Source of the DNA: Cellulomonas sp. Root485
Lineage (GTDB): Bacteria; Actinomycetota; Actinomycetes; Actinomycetales; Cellulomonadaceae
DNA: 64,000 nt
Direction of reading: 5' to 3'
Assembly: GCF_001426705.1 (NCBI RefSeq)
Contig: NZ_LMFC01000003.1
Coordinates: forward strand, 450,841-514,840
The position numbers and the translations under genes are program-made. Below are positions 56,175 to 63,636 of this stretch, one piece after another. The notes beneath the pieces are model-generated. The model did no database searches, was not told the origin of the DNA, and saw only the letters and a program-made list of their open reading frames with translations. How positions within the stretch are numbered: the stretch's first letter is position 1; each line of letters starts with the position of its first letter.

Positions 56175-57304
56175 CGGTGGCTCCCCTCGCCCTCCAGGAA
56201 CGAGGCCTCGTACGCCTCGAACCACTGGCGCTCGGACTCGACGACCGAGTGGGGCGTCGCGTACACGTGCTCGAACATCGACGCGGCCGACGGGCGGCCC
56301 ATGGCGCGCACCGCGATCCGGATGCGCTCACCGAGCGCGTCGCCCTCCGCAGCCAGGGTGTCGAGGTAGTCCTGCGGCAGCTCGCCACAGTCCTCGAGAT
56401 ACACCCGCAGCCGGTCGATCGGGTCGCGCTGGCGCCAGTACTCCTCCTCGGCGGCCGAGCGGTAACGGCTCGGGTCGTCCGACGTGGTGTGCGCGCCCAT
56501 CCGGTACGTGAACGCCTCGATGAACGTCGGACCCCCACCCGATCGCGCCCGCTCGAGCGCCTCGGCCGTCACCGCGTACGTGGCCAGGACGTCGTTGCCG
56601 TCCACCCGCACGCTCGGGATGCCGAAGCCGGGGCCGCGGTCGGCCAGCGGGACGCGGGACTGCCGGCTGGTGGGCTCGGAGATGGCCCACTGGTTGTTCT
56701 GGCAGAAGAAGACGACCGGGGCGTTGTTCACCGCGGCGAACACGAGCGCCTCGTTGACGTCACCCTGCGAGGTGGACCCGTCACCGAAGTACGTGACGAC
56801 CGCCGAGTCCCGTGCCGGGTCGCCCGTGCCGACCGCGCCGTCGCGCTGCAGGCCCATCGCGTAACCCGTGGCGTGCAGCGTGTGCGAGCCGATGACCAGC
56901 GTGTACAGGTGGAACCCGTACGCCGTCGGGTCCCAGCCGCCGTGGTCGATGCCACGGAACAACCGCAGCACGTCCGCCAGGTCGACGCCGCGCGTGTAGG
57001 CGACCCCGTGCTCGCGGTAGCTGGGGAACACCTGGTCCTGCGCGGCCAGCGCGCGGCCGGAGCCGATCTGCGCGGCCTCCTGGCCCAGGCACTGCGCGTA
57101 GAGGGCCAGCTCGCCCTGGCGCTGCAGCGACGTCGCCTCGTTGTCGAACCGCCGGACGAGCACCATGTCGCGGTAGAGCGCGCGCAGGGCGTCGGCGTCG
57201 AGGTGGGCGATGAGCGGGTCGTAGTCGGGGTGTGCGGTGCGCTGCCCGGTCGGGGTCAGCAGCTGCACGAGGCCGTCGTCGGTCTGGGGGCCGTTCGGGA
57301 CCAC
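56171..57304 (-). CDS. bkdA: Branched-chain 2-oxoacid dehydrogenase E1 alpha subunit
   Basis: 377 aa, first gene of the operon. GTG 57304 preceded by AAGGAG at six bases. The thiamine diphosphate motif is complete: GDGSTSQGDVNEALVFAAVN then NNAPVVFFCQNN. Other marks: YREHGVAYTRGVDL, and the phosphorylation-loop-like YRMGAHTTSDDPSRYR that recognises E2. The split alpha/beta arrangement and the order alpha-beta-E2 fit branched-chain rather than pyruvate dehydrogenase. A 39-bp palindromic operator lies 53 bases upstream. Confidence 0.93.
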   Translation of the reverse strand: MVPNGPQTDDGLVQLLTPTGQRTAHPDYDPLIAHLDADALRALYRDMVLVRRFDNEATSLQRQGELALYAQCLGQEAAQIGSGRALAAQDQVFPSYREHGVAYTRGVDLADVLRLFRGIDHGGWDPTAYGFHLYTLVIGSHTLHATGYAMGLQRDGAVGTGDPARDSAVVTYFGDGSTSQGDVNEALVFAAVNNAPVVFFCQNNQWAISEPTSRQSRVPLADRGPGFGIPSVRVDGNDVLATYAVTAEALERARSGGGPTFIEAFTYRMGAHTTSDDPSRYRSAAEEEYWRQRDPIDRLRVYLEDCGELPQDYLDTLAAEGDALGERIRIAVRAMGRPSAASMFEHVYATPHSVVESERQWFEAYEASFLEGEGSHR

Positions 57305-57356
57305 GCGGTTCTCCTTCGCGGTGCAGCGGCGGGTGGGCCGCGCCGGGGTGAGGCTC

Positions 57357-57395
57357 GAAACCTACGACAGCGTAGGCTACGGCACCGTAGGTTTC
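57357..57395. promoter_or_regulatory. 39-bp palindromic operator of the bkd operon
   Basis: GAAACCTACG (57357-57366) and CGTAGGTTTC (57386-57395) are exact complements; inside, CGTAG (57371) and CTACG (57377-57381) form a second repeat with the same centre, base 57376. That gives four CCTACG/CGTAG half-sites. The site overlaps the likely promoter region of the E1 alpha gene (TTGCGA on the minus strand just upstream), suiting a repressor or an Lrp-like multimer. Confidence 0.7.
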
Positions 57396-57461
57396 TCGCA
57401 AAGGACCCCGACAAGCCTCGATGAGCGACCTTGTGGAGTGTCTACACCTCCCCCCGAACCG

Positions 57462-58541
57462 TCAGCGAGCGAGCCACTCCGCGGTGATCTCGAGCAGCAG
57501 GTCGGTCGCCTCGGGCTCCCCGACGCTCACCCGGACACCGTCTCCCTGGAAGGGCCGGACGAGCACCCCGGCACGCCCCGAGCGCTCCGCGAACGCCGAC
57601 GCGTGGTCGCCCAGCGCGAGCCAGACGAAGTTGGCCTGGCTGTCCGGGACGGTCCAGCCCTGCTTGCGGAGACCGCCCAGGAGCCGAGCACGTTCGGTGA
57701 CGATCGCGTCGACCCTGGTCATGAGCTCCGCGGTCGCGCGCAGCGACGCGAGGGCGGCGAGCTGGCCGACGTGGGAGACACCGAAGGGGGTGGACGCCGC
57801 CCGGATCCCCGCCGCGAGGCGAGGACGCGCGACCGCGTAGCCCACCCGGAGACCCGCCAGACCGAAGGCCTTGGAGAACGTGCGCAGCAGGACCACGTTC
57901 GGGTTCTCCGCGAACACCGCCAGGCCGTCGGGCACCTCCGGGTCGCGGACGAACTCGACGTACGCCTCGTCGAGCACGACGAGCACGTCCTTCGGGACCG
58001 CCGCGAGGAACGTGGCCAGCTCGTCGGCGTGCACGGCCGGACCGGTCGGGTTGTTCGGGGTGCACACCAGCACGACCCTGGTCCTCGGGGTGACCGCGGC
58101 CGCCATCGCCTCGAGGTCGAGCCGCCCGTCGTCCCCCACCGGGACGTGGACGCCCTGGGCGCCCGCCAGGGTCACCGCGATCGGGTACGCCTCGAACGAC
58201 CGCCACGGGACGACGACCTCGTCGCCCGGCTGGCACACCGCGGTGAGCACGTGCCCCAGCACCGCGACGGAGCCGCACCCGGCGACGATGTTCTCGGGCG
58301 CGACCCCGAGGGACGTCGCGATGGCGGCGACCAGCTCGGTGGCGTACATGTCCGGGTACCGGTTGATGTCCTCGGCTGCGTCGGAGATGGCGAGCACCAC
58401 CGACGGCAGGGGCGGGTACGGGTTCTCGTTGGACGACAGCTTGAACGCCGCGGCGCCGACCGGGACGCGAGCCCCCGGGACGTAGGGCGGCAGGTCTGCC
58501 AGGGCCGGACGCAAGGGGACGCGAGTCACGGGGCTCAGCAT
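57462..58541 (-). CDS. HisC-like PLP aminotransferase (histidinol-phosphate or aromatic type)
   Basis: 359 aa, fold-type I. ATG 58541; a GTG four codons later is an alternative. Marks: FKLSSNENPYPPLPSV, YPDMYATELV, GCGSVAVLGHVLTAV, VCTPNNPTGPAV, VLDEAYVEF, the PLP lysine in TFSKAFGLAGLRVGY, and the C-terminal arginine region VLVRPFQGDGVRVSVG. Actinobacterial homologues include both HisC and the aromatic aminotransferase Pat; with no his genes nearby and a branched-chain catabolic operon downstream, an amino-acid transaminase such as Pat is more likely. Confidence 0.85.
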   Translation of the reverse strand: MLSPVTRVPLRPALADLPPYVPGARVPVGAAAFKLSSNENPYPPLPSVVLAISDAAEDINRYPDMYATELVAAIATSLGVAPENIVAGCGSVAVLGHVLTAVCQPGDEVVVPWRSFEAYPIAVTLAGAQGVHVPVGDDGRLDLEAMAAAVTPRTRVVLVCTPNNPTGPAVHADELATFLAAVPKDVLVVLDEAYVEFVRDPEVPDGLAVFAENPNVVLLRTFSKAFGLAGLRVGYAVARPRLAAGIRAASTPFGVSHVGQLAALASLRATAELMTRVDAIVTERARLLGGLRKQGWTVPDSQANFVWLALGDHASAFAERSGRAGVLVRPFQGDGVRVSVGEPEATDLLLEITAEWLAR

Positions 58542-58689
58542 GCCACCGCCCGTCGCGGGCACGACCGACCGGGAGACTCTGACAGAGGCGGGGCGAGGTC
58601 GCCGGCACCGCTGGGCCGGCTCTCGCCGCGTCGCACGGGGCCGGACGAATCCGACAGCGCGTCTCGCGGCGCACCCGCGCGCCCGATGG

Positions 58690-58695
58690 CAGGAT
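58690..58695 (+). promoter_or_regulatory. -10-like hexamer of likely leaderless holin-like gene
   Basis: CAGGAT ends six bases before ATG 58702; no Shine-Dalgarno. Confidence 0.4.
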
Positions 58696-58701
58696 CGGCG
58701 C

Positions 58702-59112
58702 ATGGCCTTCCTCGTCCGCGTGCTCATCAACGGCGTCGCCATCTGGTTCGCGACGCTGATCCTGCCCGGCCTGACGATCGTCGGCGGCGACAGCAACTGG
58801 GAGACGCTCGGGATCATCCTGCTCATCGCGCTGGTGTTCGGGCTGGTCAACGCCATCGTCAAGCCGATCGTCGCGTTCATCTCGATCCCGCTGTACATCC
58901 TCACGCTCGGCCTGTTCACCATCATCGTGAACGCCCTCATGCTCATGCTCACCGCCTGGATCACCGAGGCGACCGACTGGGGTCTGCGCATCGACAACTT
59001 CGGTGTCGCGTGCTGGGGCGCCATCATCATCTCGGTCGTCAGCCTGGTCCTCTCGGTCCTCGTCCCCGGCCCCCGCGTGGAGCGCTCGTCGTCCACCGAG
59101 GTCAGCTACTAG
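58702..59112 (+). CDS. Four-helix membrane protein of the phage holin superfamily IV type
   Basis: 136 aa with four transmembrane helices: LINGVAIWFATLILPGLTIV, GIILLIALVFGLVNAIVKPI, VAFISIPLYILTLGLFTIIV and AIIISVVSLVLSVLV. The NAIVKPI and LTLGLFTIIVNALMLMLTAW motifs are characteristic of this chromosomal family (PF04020 type), found in most bacteria without phage. The name is historical; function unknown. The C-terminal end overlaps the convergent hydrolase gene by 11 bases. Confidence 0.88.
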   Translation: MAFLVRVLINGVAIWFATLILPGLTIVGGDSNWETLGIILLIALVFGLVNAIVKPIVAFISIPLYILTLGLFTIIVNALMLMLTAWITEATDWGLRIDNFGVACWGAIIISVVSLVLSVLVPGPRVERSSSTEVSY

Positions 59113-60589
59113 GCCACAGCCGGGGCGGTTGCGCGGCGACGACGGCCGGGTCCCGCGTCACCTGGAACTGCCGCGTGACCGCAGTCGTCCCCTCCGGCCC
59201 GAGCACGTCCCGGGCAGCCGCGTCGAACGCCCGCATGCCGGGACTCCCCGCCAGCTCGTCCTCCGCCTGGACCGCGGTCTCGACGTAGCGGCGCATGGCG
59301 TGCGCGTCGTCGATCGAGCGCGCGTCCGGCCTCCCGGTGACGCTCAGGTCGCGCTGGACCACCGTCACCTGCTCACTGGTCTGGCGAGCGATGCCATCCA
59401 GCTGGGGTACCAGCTCTCCGGTGTGCTCGTAGTGCCGCACCTGGACGCCCGACGGCGCACCACGGGGAATGTCAGGCGTCCCGGCCGTCACGACAGCGCG
59501 CACCGAGTACAGGCCGCCGACGGCTGCCGCCACCGACATCGCCGCCATCCCGCCCTGGCTGTGCCCGGCCAGCATCACGGGCTCGTCAGGCCCGATCCGG
59601 GACAGCCGCATGGCCTCCAGCACCATGTCGGTCATGTCGTCGGGCACGCCCCCGATGAGCCGAAGGTTGGTGGTCCCGTCCATCGGGTTGTGCGCGTTGA
59701 ACTCCCAGGTCTCCGTACCGGGGATCTCGATGACCCAGGCCCGCGTGCCGTCGGGGTGGGTGAGCTCCTGTACGGAGATCGCGCCCTCGGGCATTGCCAG
59801 GGTGTGCGGGGCAGGCGTGCGGTCGTATCCGGAGGCGACGTTGTCGAGGACCTGCGCCACGTTCCGCGGCACGGGCAGCTGCGGCGGGTTGGTGCGCACG
59901 AGCAGCGCGGTCGGCCCGACCGGTGGCAGGAGCCGGGCGAGGAGGCCGGCTGCCTCGGGCACCGGTCGCGTGGACGGCATCTGCCGCCCGGGTGCGAGCG
60001 AACGGACGAACGAGCCGAACGCCAGGGTCGCCAGCTCCCCGCGACCGTCAGCGGCGAGCCGGCCGACGAGGGTCTCCCCGGACCGGCTGAATCCGCGGAG
60101 GACGTGTGGCAGGACGGGACCGGGCCGCCGGGTCAGCCAGGAGTGCGCCGCACTGCCAGCGACCACCCAAGCGGCCCCGTGGGCCGCGGACCCTGCGCCG
60201 ACCGCACCGACCGCCACCCCGACCAGCGGCCGTTCCCCGAGCTCGCTCGCCACCGCGACGATCCCGCCACGCAGCGCCCGGTTCGCGAACGACTCGGCCT
60301 CCGTGTACAGCTCGATCGTGCGTCGCAGCGCCGCCGCCAGCTCGCGCAGGTGGTCGGCAGCCCGCCACGGTGAGCTCGACCCGTCGCACACGGCGGTCAG
60401 CGCCCGCCGCGCCTCGATCCCGGCCGGGCTCAGCGGGTCGCACGCCTGCGCCGCCCGCATCAGGGTCCACGACGCGGTGTCGAGCCGGGCCGCCGCGCCC
60501 TCGAGCAGCCGGCAGGTGTACGCCAGCTCCTCCAGGTCGGCGACCGTCGGCCCAGGCCCGCCGAGGACGCGGTACCCGTCCCCGCTCAC
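59102..60589 (-). CDS. Alpha/beta hydrolase with helical N-terminal domain, possible type VII effector
   Basis: 495 aa. The N-terminal 170 residues are helical (VADLEELAYTCRLLEGAAAR, WRAADHLRELAAALRRTIEL), like the WXG/LXG-type targeting regions; a hydrophobic stretch (GVAVGAVGAGSAAHGAAWVV) follows. The C-terminal hydrolase (about 240-495) has the nucleophile GHSQGG, VTAGTPDIPRG and a HYEHTGELVPQLD stretch, as in DUF1023/PE-PPE-type lipases. No signal peptide. GTG start overlaps the stop of a WXG100-sized gene (GTGA). Export by an ESX-like system is inferred; no secretion genes are in the window. Confidence 0.75.
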   Translation of the reverse strand: MSGDGYRVLGGPGPTVADLEELAYTCRLLEGAAARLDTASWTLMRAAQACDPLSPAGIEARRALTAVCDGSSSPWRAADHLRELAAALRRTIELYTEAESFANRALRGGIVAVASELGERPLVGVAVGAVGAGSAAHGAAWVVAGSAAHSWLTRRPGPVLPHVLRGFSRSGETLVGRLAADGRGELATLAFGSFVRSLAPGRQMPSTRPVPEAAGLLARLLPPVGPTALLVRTNPPQLPVPRNVAQVLDNVASGYDRTPAPHTLAMPEGAISVQELTHPDGTRAWVIEIPGTETWEFNAHNPMDGTTNLRLIGGVPDDMTDMVLEAMRLSRIGPDEPVMLAGHSQGGMAAMSVAAAVGGLYSVRAVVTAGTPDIPRGAPSGVQVRHYEHTGELVPQLDGIARQTSEQVTVVQRDLSVTGRPDARSIDDAHAMRRYVETAVQAEDELAGSPGMRAFDAAARDVLGPEGTTAVTRQFQVTRDPAVVAAQPPRLWPSS

Positions 60590-60813
60590 CAGACCCCCGT
60601 CCCGAGGTCCGCCGCGGCGACCGGCTGCACGGTGCGCTCGACCGCCGTCCGCACCGCGTGCACGCAGCCGCTCGCCTCGTCGAGGGCCGTGCGGAACCGG
60701 TCCGCGGCCTCGGACGACCACGACATCGCCGCGGCACCGCGCAGCGACCGGGACGCGCTCTCGACGTCGTCGAGCGCTCGCAGGACCAGGGGCAGACCGT
60801 CGGCGGGAGGCAT
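60586..60813 (-). CDS. WXG100-like small helical protein
   Basis: 75 aa, two predicted helices around the hinge AAAMSWSSEAADRFR, which resembles the WxG turn of WXG100 proteins although the glycine is replaced (WSS). ATG 60813 has TAGCGT six bases upstream, an exact TANNNT, and no Shine-Dalgarno. It overlaps the hydrolase gene, as ESX chaperone-like small proteins do with their effectors. Shorter than the usual 100 residues. Confidence 0.65.
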   Translation of the reverse strand: MPPADGLPLVLRALDDVESASRSLRGAAAMSWSSEAADRFRTALDEASGCVHAVRTAVERTVQPVAAADLGTGVW

Positions 60814-60819
60814 GCGGAG

Positions 60820-60825
60820 ACGCTA
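60820..60825 (-). promoter_or_regulatory. -10 hexamer of likely leaderless WXG100-like gene
   Basis: TAGCGT on the minus strand, six bases before ATG 60813; exact TANNNT match. Confidence 0.5.
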
Positions 60826-60890
60826 CGAAGGAGCGCGTGCCGGCCGTCGGACACCTGTGGACGGTGGGGGGCTGTGGGCGGCTCGGTGGT

Positions 60891-60896
60891 TACGCT
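60891..60896 (+). promoter_or_regulatory. -10 hexamer of likely leaderless EamA gene
   Basis: TACGCT ends six bases before GTG 60903, with no Shine-Dalgarno; same hexamer and spacing as before the copD-ctaG gene. Confidence 0.5.
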
Positions 60897-60902
60897 CGCG
60901 CG

Positions 60903-61859
60903 GTGCCACGGCCCACCTCCTCCGCGCTCGGGGTGGCCGCCGTGGTCGCCGGCTCCCTCCTGTTCGCCGTCAACGGCACGGTGGCCAAGCTGGCGATGGA
61001 CGCGGGCCTCGGTCCCACGCGGCTGGTCGAGCTGCGCTGTCTCGGGTCGGCGGTCGTGCTCGTCACCGCCGCGCTCGTCGTGTCCCCCCGCAAGCTCCGC
61101 CCGACGAGCCGCCGCGAGGTCGCCGTGCTGGCCCTGCTCGGCGTCGTCGGCGTCGCGCTGGTGCAGTGGTTCTACCTGGTGGCCATCAGCCGGCTGCCCG
61201 TCGGGCTGGCGCTGCTCATCGAGTACACCGCGCCGCTCATCGTGGCGCTGTGGGCGCGGTTCGTGTTCCGGGAACAGGTGCGCGAGCGGGTCTGGTGGGC
61301 GCTGGCCGCCTGCCTGGCAGGGCTGACGCTGGTCGCGCAGGTGGGCGAGGACGTCACGCTCGACGCCGTCGGCCTGCTCGCCGCCGTCGGGGCGTCGATC
61401 GCGCTCGCCACGTACTACCTGCTCGGCGACCGCCTGCTCACCACGCGTGACCCGCTGACCACCCACGCGTGGTCGCTCGGCTTCGCCGCCCTGTTCTGGG
61501 TGGTCCTGCAGCCGTTGTGGACCTTCCCGACGAGCACCCTCGGCACCGACGTCGCCGTCCCCGGGACCACCCTCGACCCGCCGATGTGGGTGTTCGTCGT
61601 CTGGATCATCCTGCTGGGCACCGTCGCGCCGTACCTGCTGTTCCTGGTGGGCATCCAGCGGGTCGGGGCGGCCCGCGCGGGGCTGCTCGGGATGGTGGAG
61701 CCGGTCGCGGCGTCGGCCACCGCGTGGGTGGTCCTGGGCGAGTCGATGACCGCCGTGCAGCTGGTGGGTGCGGCGGTCGTCATCGGGGGCGTGATCCTCG
61801 CCGAGACGGCCCGCAGCGGACGGGATCGCGCGCTGCTGCCCGACACCGTCGCCACCTAG
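60903..61859 (+). CDS. EamA/DMT-family transporter
   Basis: 318 aa with ten predicted helices in two homologous halves. First EamA repeat about 8-140 (LLFAVNGTVAKLAMDAGLGP, VQWFYLVAISRLPVGLALLI, EYTAPLIVALWARFVFREQV), second about 150-300 (PYLLFLVGIQRVGAARAGLL, GMVEPVAASATAWVVLGESM). The family exports or imports amino acids and other metabolites; RhtA-like threonine export is one possibility. Substrate unknown. GTG start fits a leaderless mRNA. The stop shares CTAG with the convergent gene. Confidence 0.9.
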   Translation: MPRPTSSALGVAAVVAGSLLFAVNGTVAKLAMDAGLGPTRLVELRCLGSAVVLVTAALVVSPRKLRPTSRREVAVLALLGVVGVALVQWFYLVAISRLPVGLALLIEYTAPLIVALWARFVFREQVRERVWWALAACLAGLTLVAQVGEDVTLDAVGLLAAVGASIALATYYLLGDRLLTTRDPLTTHAWSLGFAALFWVVLQPLWTFPTSTLGTDVAVPGTTLDPPMWVFVVWIILLGTVAPYLLFLVGIQRVGAARAGLLGMVEPVAASATAWVVLGESMTAVQLVGAAVVIGGVILAETARSGRDRALLPDTVAT

Positions 61860-62368
61860 GGCTGCCGCGGCAGGAGCAGCGCCGCCGCCGCGATGACCGC
61901 GACCAGCGCGACCGCGCGCCACAGGTCGCCGTCCCCGAGCGCCACACCGCCGAGCACGGTCGCCACCACGGCCAGCACCTGCGCCCCCACCTGCACGGTC
62001 GCCACGTCGCGCAGCCCGTGCACCACGACGCCGAGCTCGACCCGCGTCCGCCACGACGTCCGCGCAGCCAGCGCCCCCGACCAGAGCGTCAGGTGCACCA
62101 GCAGGACCAGGAGCATGACGACGCCGAGCGCGGGCGGGTCGCCCGCGACCACCCCCGCCCCGGCCCCCAGGACGACGAGCGCGGCCAGGCCCAGCCCCGG
62201 GATCACCACGGTCGCGACGACCAGCGCGACGAGCCCGGCGACGAGCAGCGGGTGGGGCCGGGACCCGGCGAACGCGACCAGCAGGGTCGCCGCACCGAGC
62301 AGGCCGGCCACCCCGCGCACCGACCAGGCAGGCAGCGGTCGGACCAGCTCGACGGTCACCTCGCTCAT
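61856..62368 (-). CDS. Membrane protein of the MoxR-DUF58 operon
   Basis: 170 aa with about five transmembrane helices (VRGVAGLLGAATLLVAFAGS, LLVAGLVALVVATVVIPGLG, LGVVMLLVLLVHLTLWSGAL, AQVLAVVATVLGGVALGDGD, RAVALVAVIAAAALLLP). ATG overlaps the DUF58 stop (ATGA). Genes for such multi-helix proteins are regular members of MoxR-DUF58-transglutaminase loci. No named family; probably part of a membrane complex with the DUF58 protein. Confidence 0.8.
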   Translation of the reverse strand: MSEVTVELVRPLPAWSVRGVAGLLGAATLLVAFAGSRPHPLLVAGLVALVVATVVIPGLGLAALVVLGAGAGVVAGDPPALGVVMLLVLLVHLTLWSGALAARTSWRTRVELGVVVHGLRDVATVQVGAQVLAVVATVLGGVALGDGDLWRAVALVAVIAAAALLLPRQP

Positions 62369-63636
62369 CGCGCCGCCCCCGCCCTGCGCTGGGCCCGCCG
62401 CGCCAGCGACGCGAGCGCGACGTGCGGCTGCTCCCGCCACGTCACCAGCTCGACGTCGAGGTCCGCCAGCTCGGCCAGCCGGTCCTCGCGGGCCATCCGG
62501 ATCATCCGCAGCGCGAGCCGCTCCCGGTCCCCGAGGTGACGCTCGCGCAGGGTCGGCAGCACGTCGACGGCGACCACCCGGTGCCCGGCGCGTCGCCACA
62601 CGGACGCGACGAGGGCGGCCTCGTCGTCGAGGAACGTGGAGAAGAGCATCACCAGCGCGCCCGACGGGATCTGCGGGGCACGCAGGCGGCGCAGCGGGTC
62701 GCCCTCGGGCCGCGTCAGGGCCAGGGCGTGCCGGATGCGGTCGAGCTGTCGTCGCCCCCCGCCGGGTGGGAGCGGCCGGCGCACCGCGCCGAGGTCGTCG
62801 AGCCCCACCCGGTCGCCGAGGTTGAGGAAGCCCTGCGCGGCCGACGTGGCCGCCTGCCGGGCGAGGTCGAGCGAGGTCGGCTCGTCGGCCTTCGGCGGGA
62901 TCGAGCCGCGCCACGTCATCGGGTCGGGGCCGACGTCGTCACGGGAGTCGACGACGAGCACGACGACCGCCTCCGCGAGCGCGTGCTCGCGCCGGACGTA
63001 GAGCTCGTGCAGGTCAGGGGCCCGCCGCGCGGTGACGCGCCAGTCGATGCGCCGCAGCCGGTCGCCGGGCGCGAACGGGTGCACGTCACGCAGCCCGCCG
63101 CCCTCGCCTGGCCGCCGCGACTCGTGGGCGCCGGTCAGCCCGCGCAGCCGCGGCGGCAGGGGCAGATCGCCCAGCGGGCGCGGCGCGGGCAGCACGAGGG
63201 CCGAGCGGGATGCCGACGGGCTCGGCTCGGACACGCTCGCGGCACCGGGCCCGACGCCCTGCACGTCGACGAGGGCGAGCTCCTGCGGCCCGGTGCGGAC
63301 GGTGCGCACGACCATCGGGAGCCGCCGCGTGCCGTCGACCAGCACCCACGCGTCGAACAGCACGCGCGACCCGCGGCGGGCTCCGAGGAGCACGCCCGAC
63401 GGGGACGCGACGACCACCTCCGCCGGCAGCGCCCCGGCGGTCGGCGGCGCGTCCGACGCCTCCAGCCGCACGGTCGGGGCCACCGACGGCCGCCGGCGCC
63501 AGTCCCGCATCCCCGCGACCAGCGGCGCTGCACCGAGCACGGCGACGTCCGGGCGCCCGAGCAGGGCGCCGAGCACCACCAGCGCCAGGCCGGCGGCGAC
63601 CCCGGCCGTCGCCGCGCGCGAGCGCACCCAGGTCAT
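62365..63636 (-). CDS. DUF58 / vWA-like protein of the MoxR locus
   Basis: 423 aa. ATG 63636 overlaps the MoxR stop (ATGA). Two N-terminal membrane helices (ATAGVAAGLALVVLGALLGR, PDVAVLGAAPLVAG), a beta-rich extracytoplasmic-like domain, then the DUF58 core GLRDVHPFAPGDRLRRIDWR followed by VTARR, a vWA-like region with VVLVVDSRDDVG and LVMLFSTFLDD. DUF58 proteins act with MoxR AAA+ ATPases in protein maturation or chaperoning. Normal for the family. Confidence 0.9.
   Translation of the reverse strand: MTWVRSRAATAGVAAGLALVVLGALLGRPDVAVLGAAPLVAGMRDWRRRPSVAPTVRLEASDAPPTAGALPAEVVVASPSGVLLGARRGSRVLFDAWVLVDGTRRLPMVVRTVRTGPQELALVDVQGVGPGAASVSEPSPSASRSALVLPAPRPLGDLPLPPRLRGLTGAHESRRPGEGGGLRDVHPFAPGDRLRRIDWRVTARRAPDLHELYVRREHALAEAVVVLVVDSRDDVGPDPMTWRGSIPPKADEPTSLDLARQAATSAAQGFLNLGDRVGLDDLGAVRRPLPPGGGRRQLDRIRHALALTRPEGDPLRRLRAPQIPSGALVMLFSTFLDDEAALVASVWRRAGHRVVAVDVLPTLRERHLGDRERLALRMIRMAREDRLAELADLDVELVTWREQPHVALASLARRAQRRAGAAR

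Noticed and set aside
58702..59112. Prophage remnant suggested by a holin-like gene
   Set aside because: This family is chromosomal and widespread; no other phage gene is nearby.
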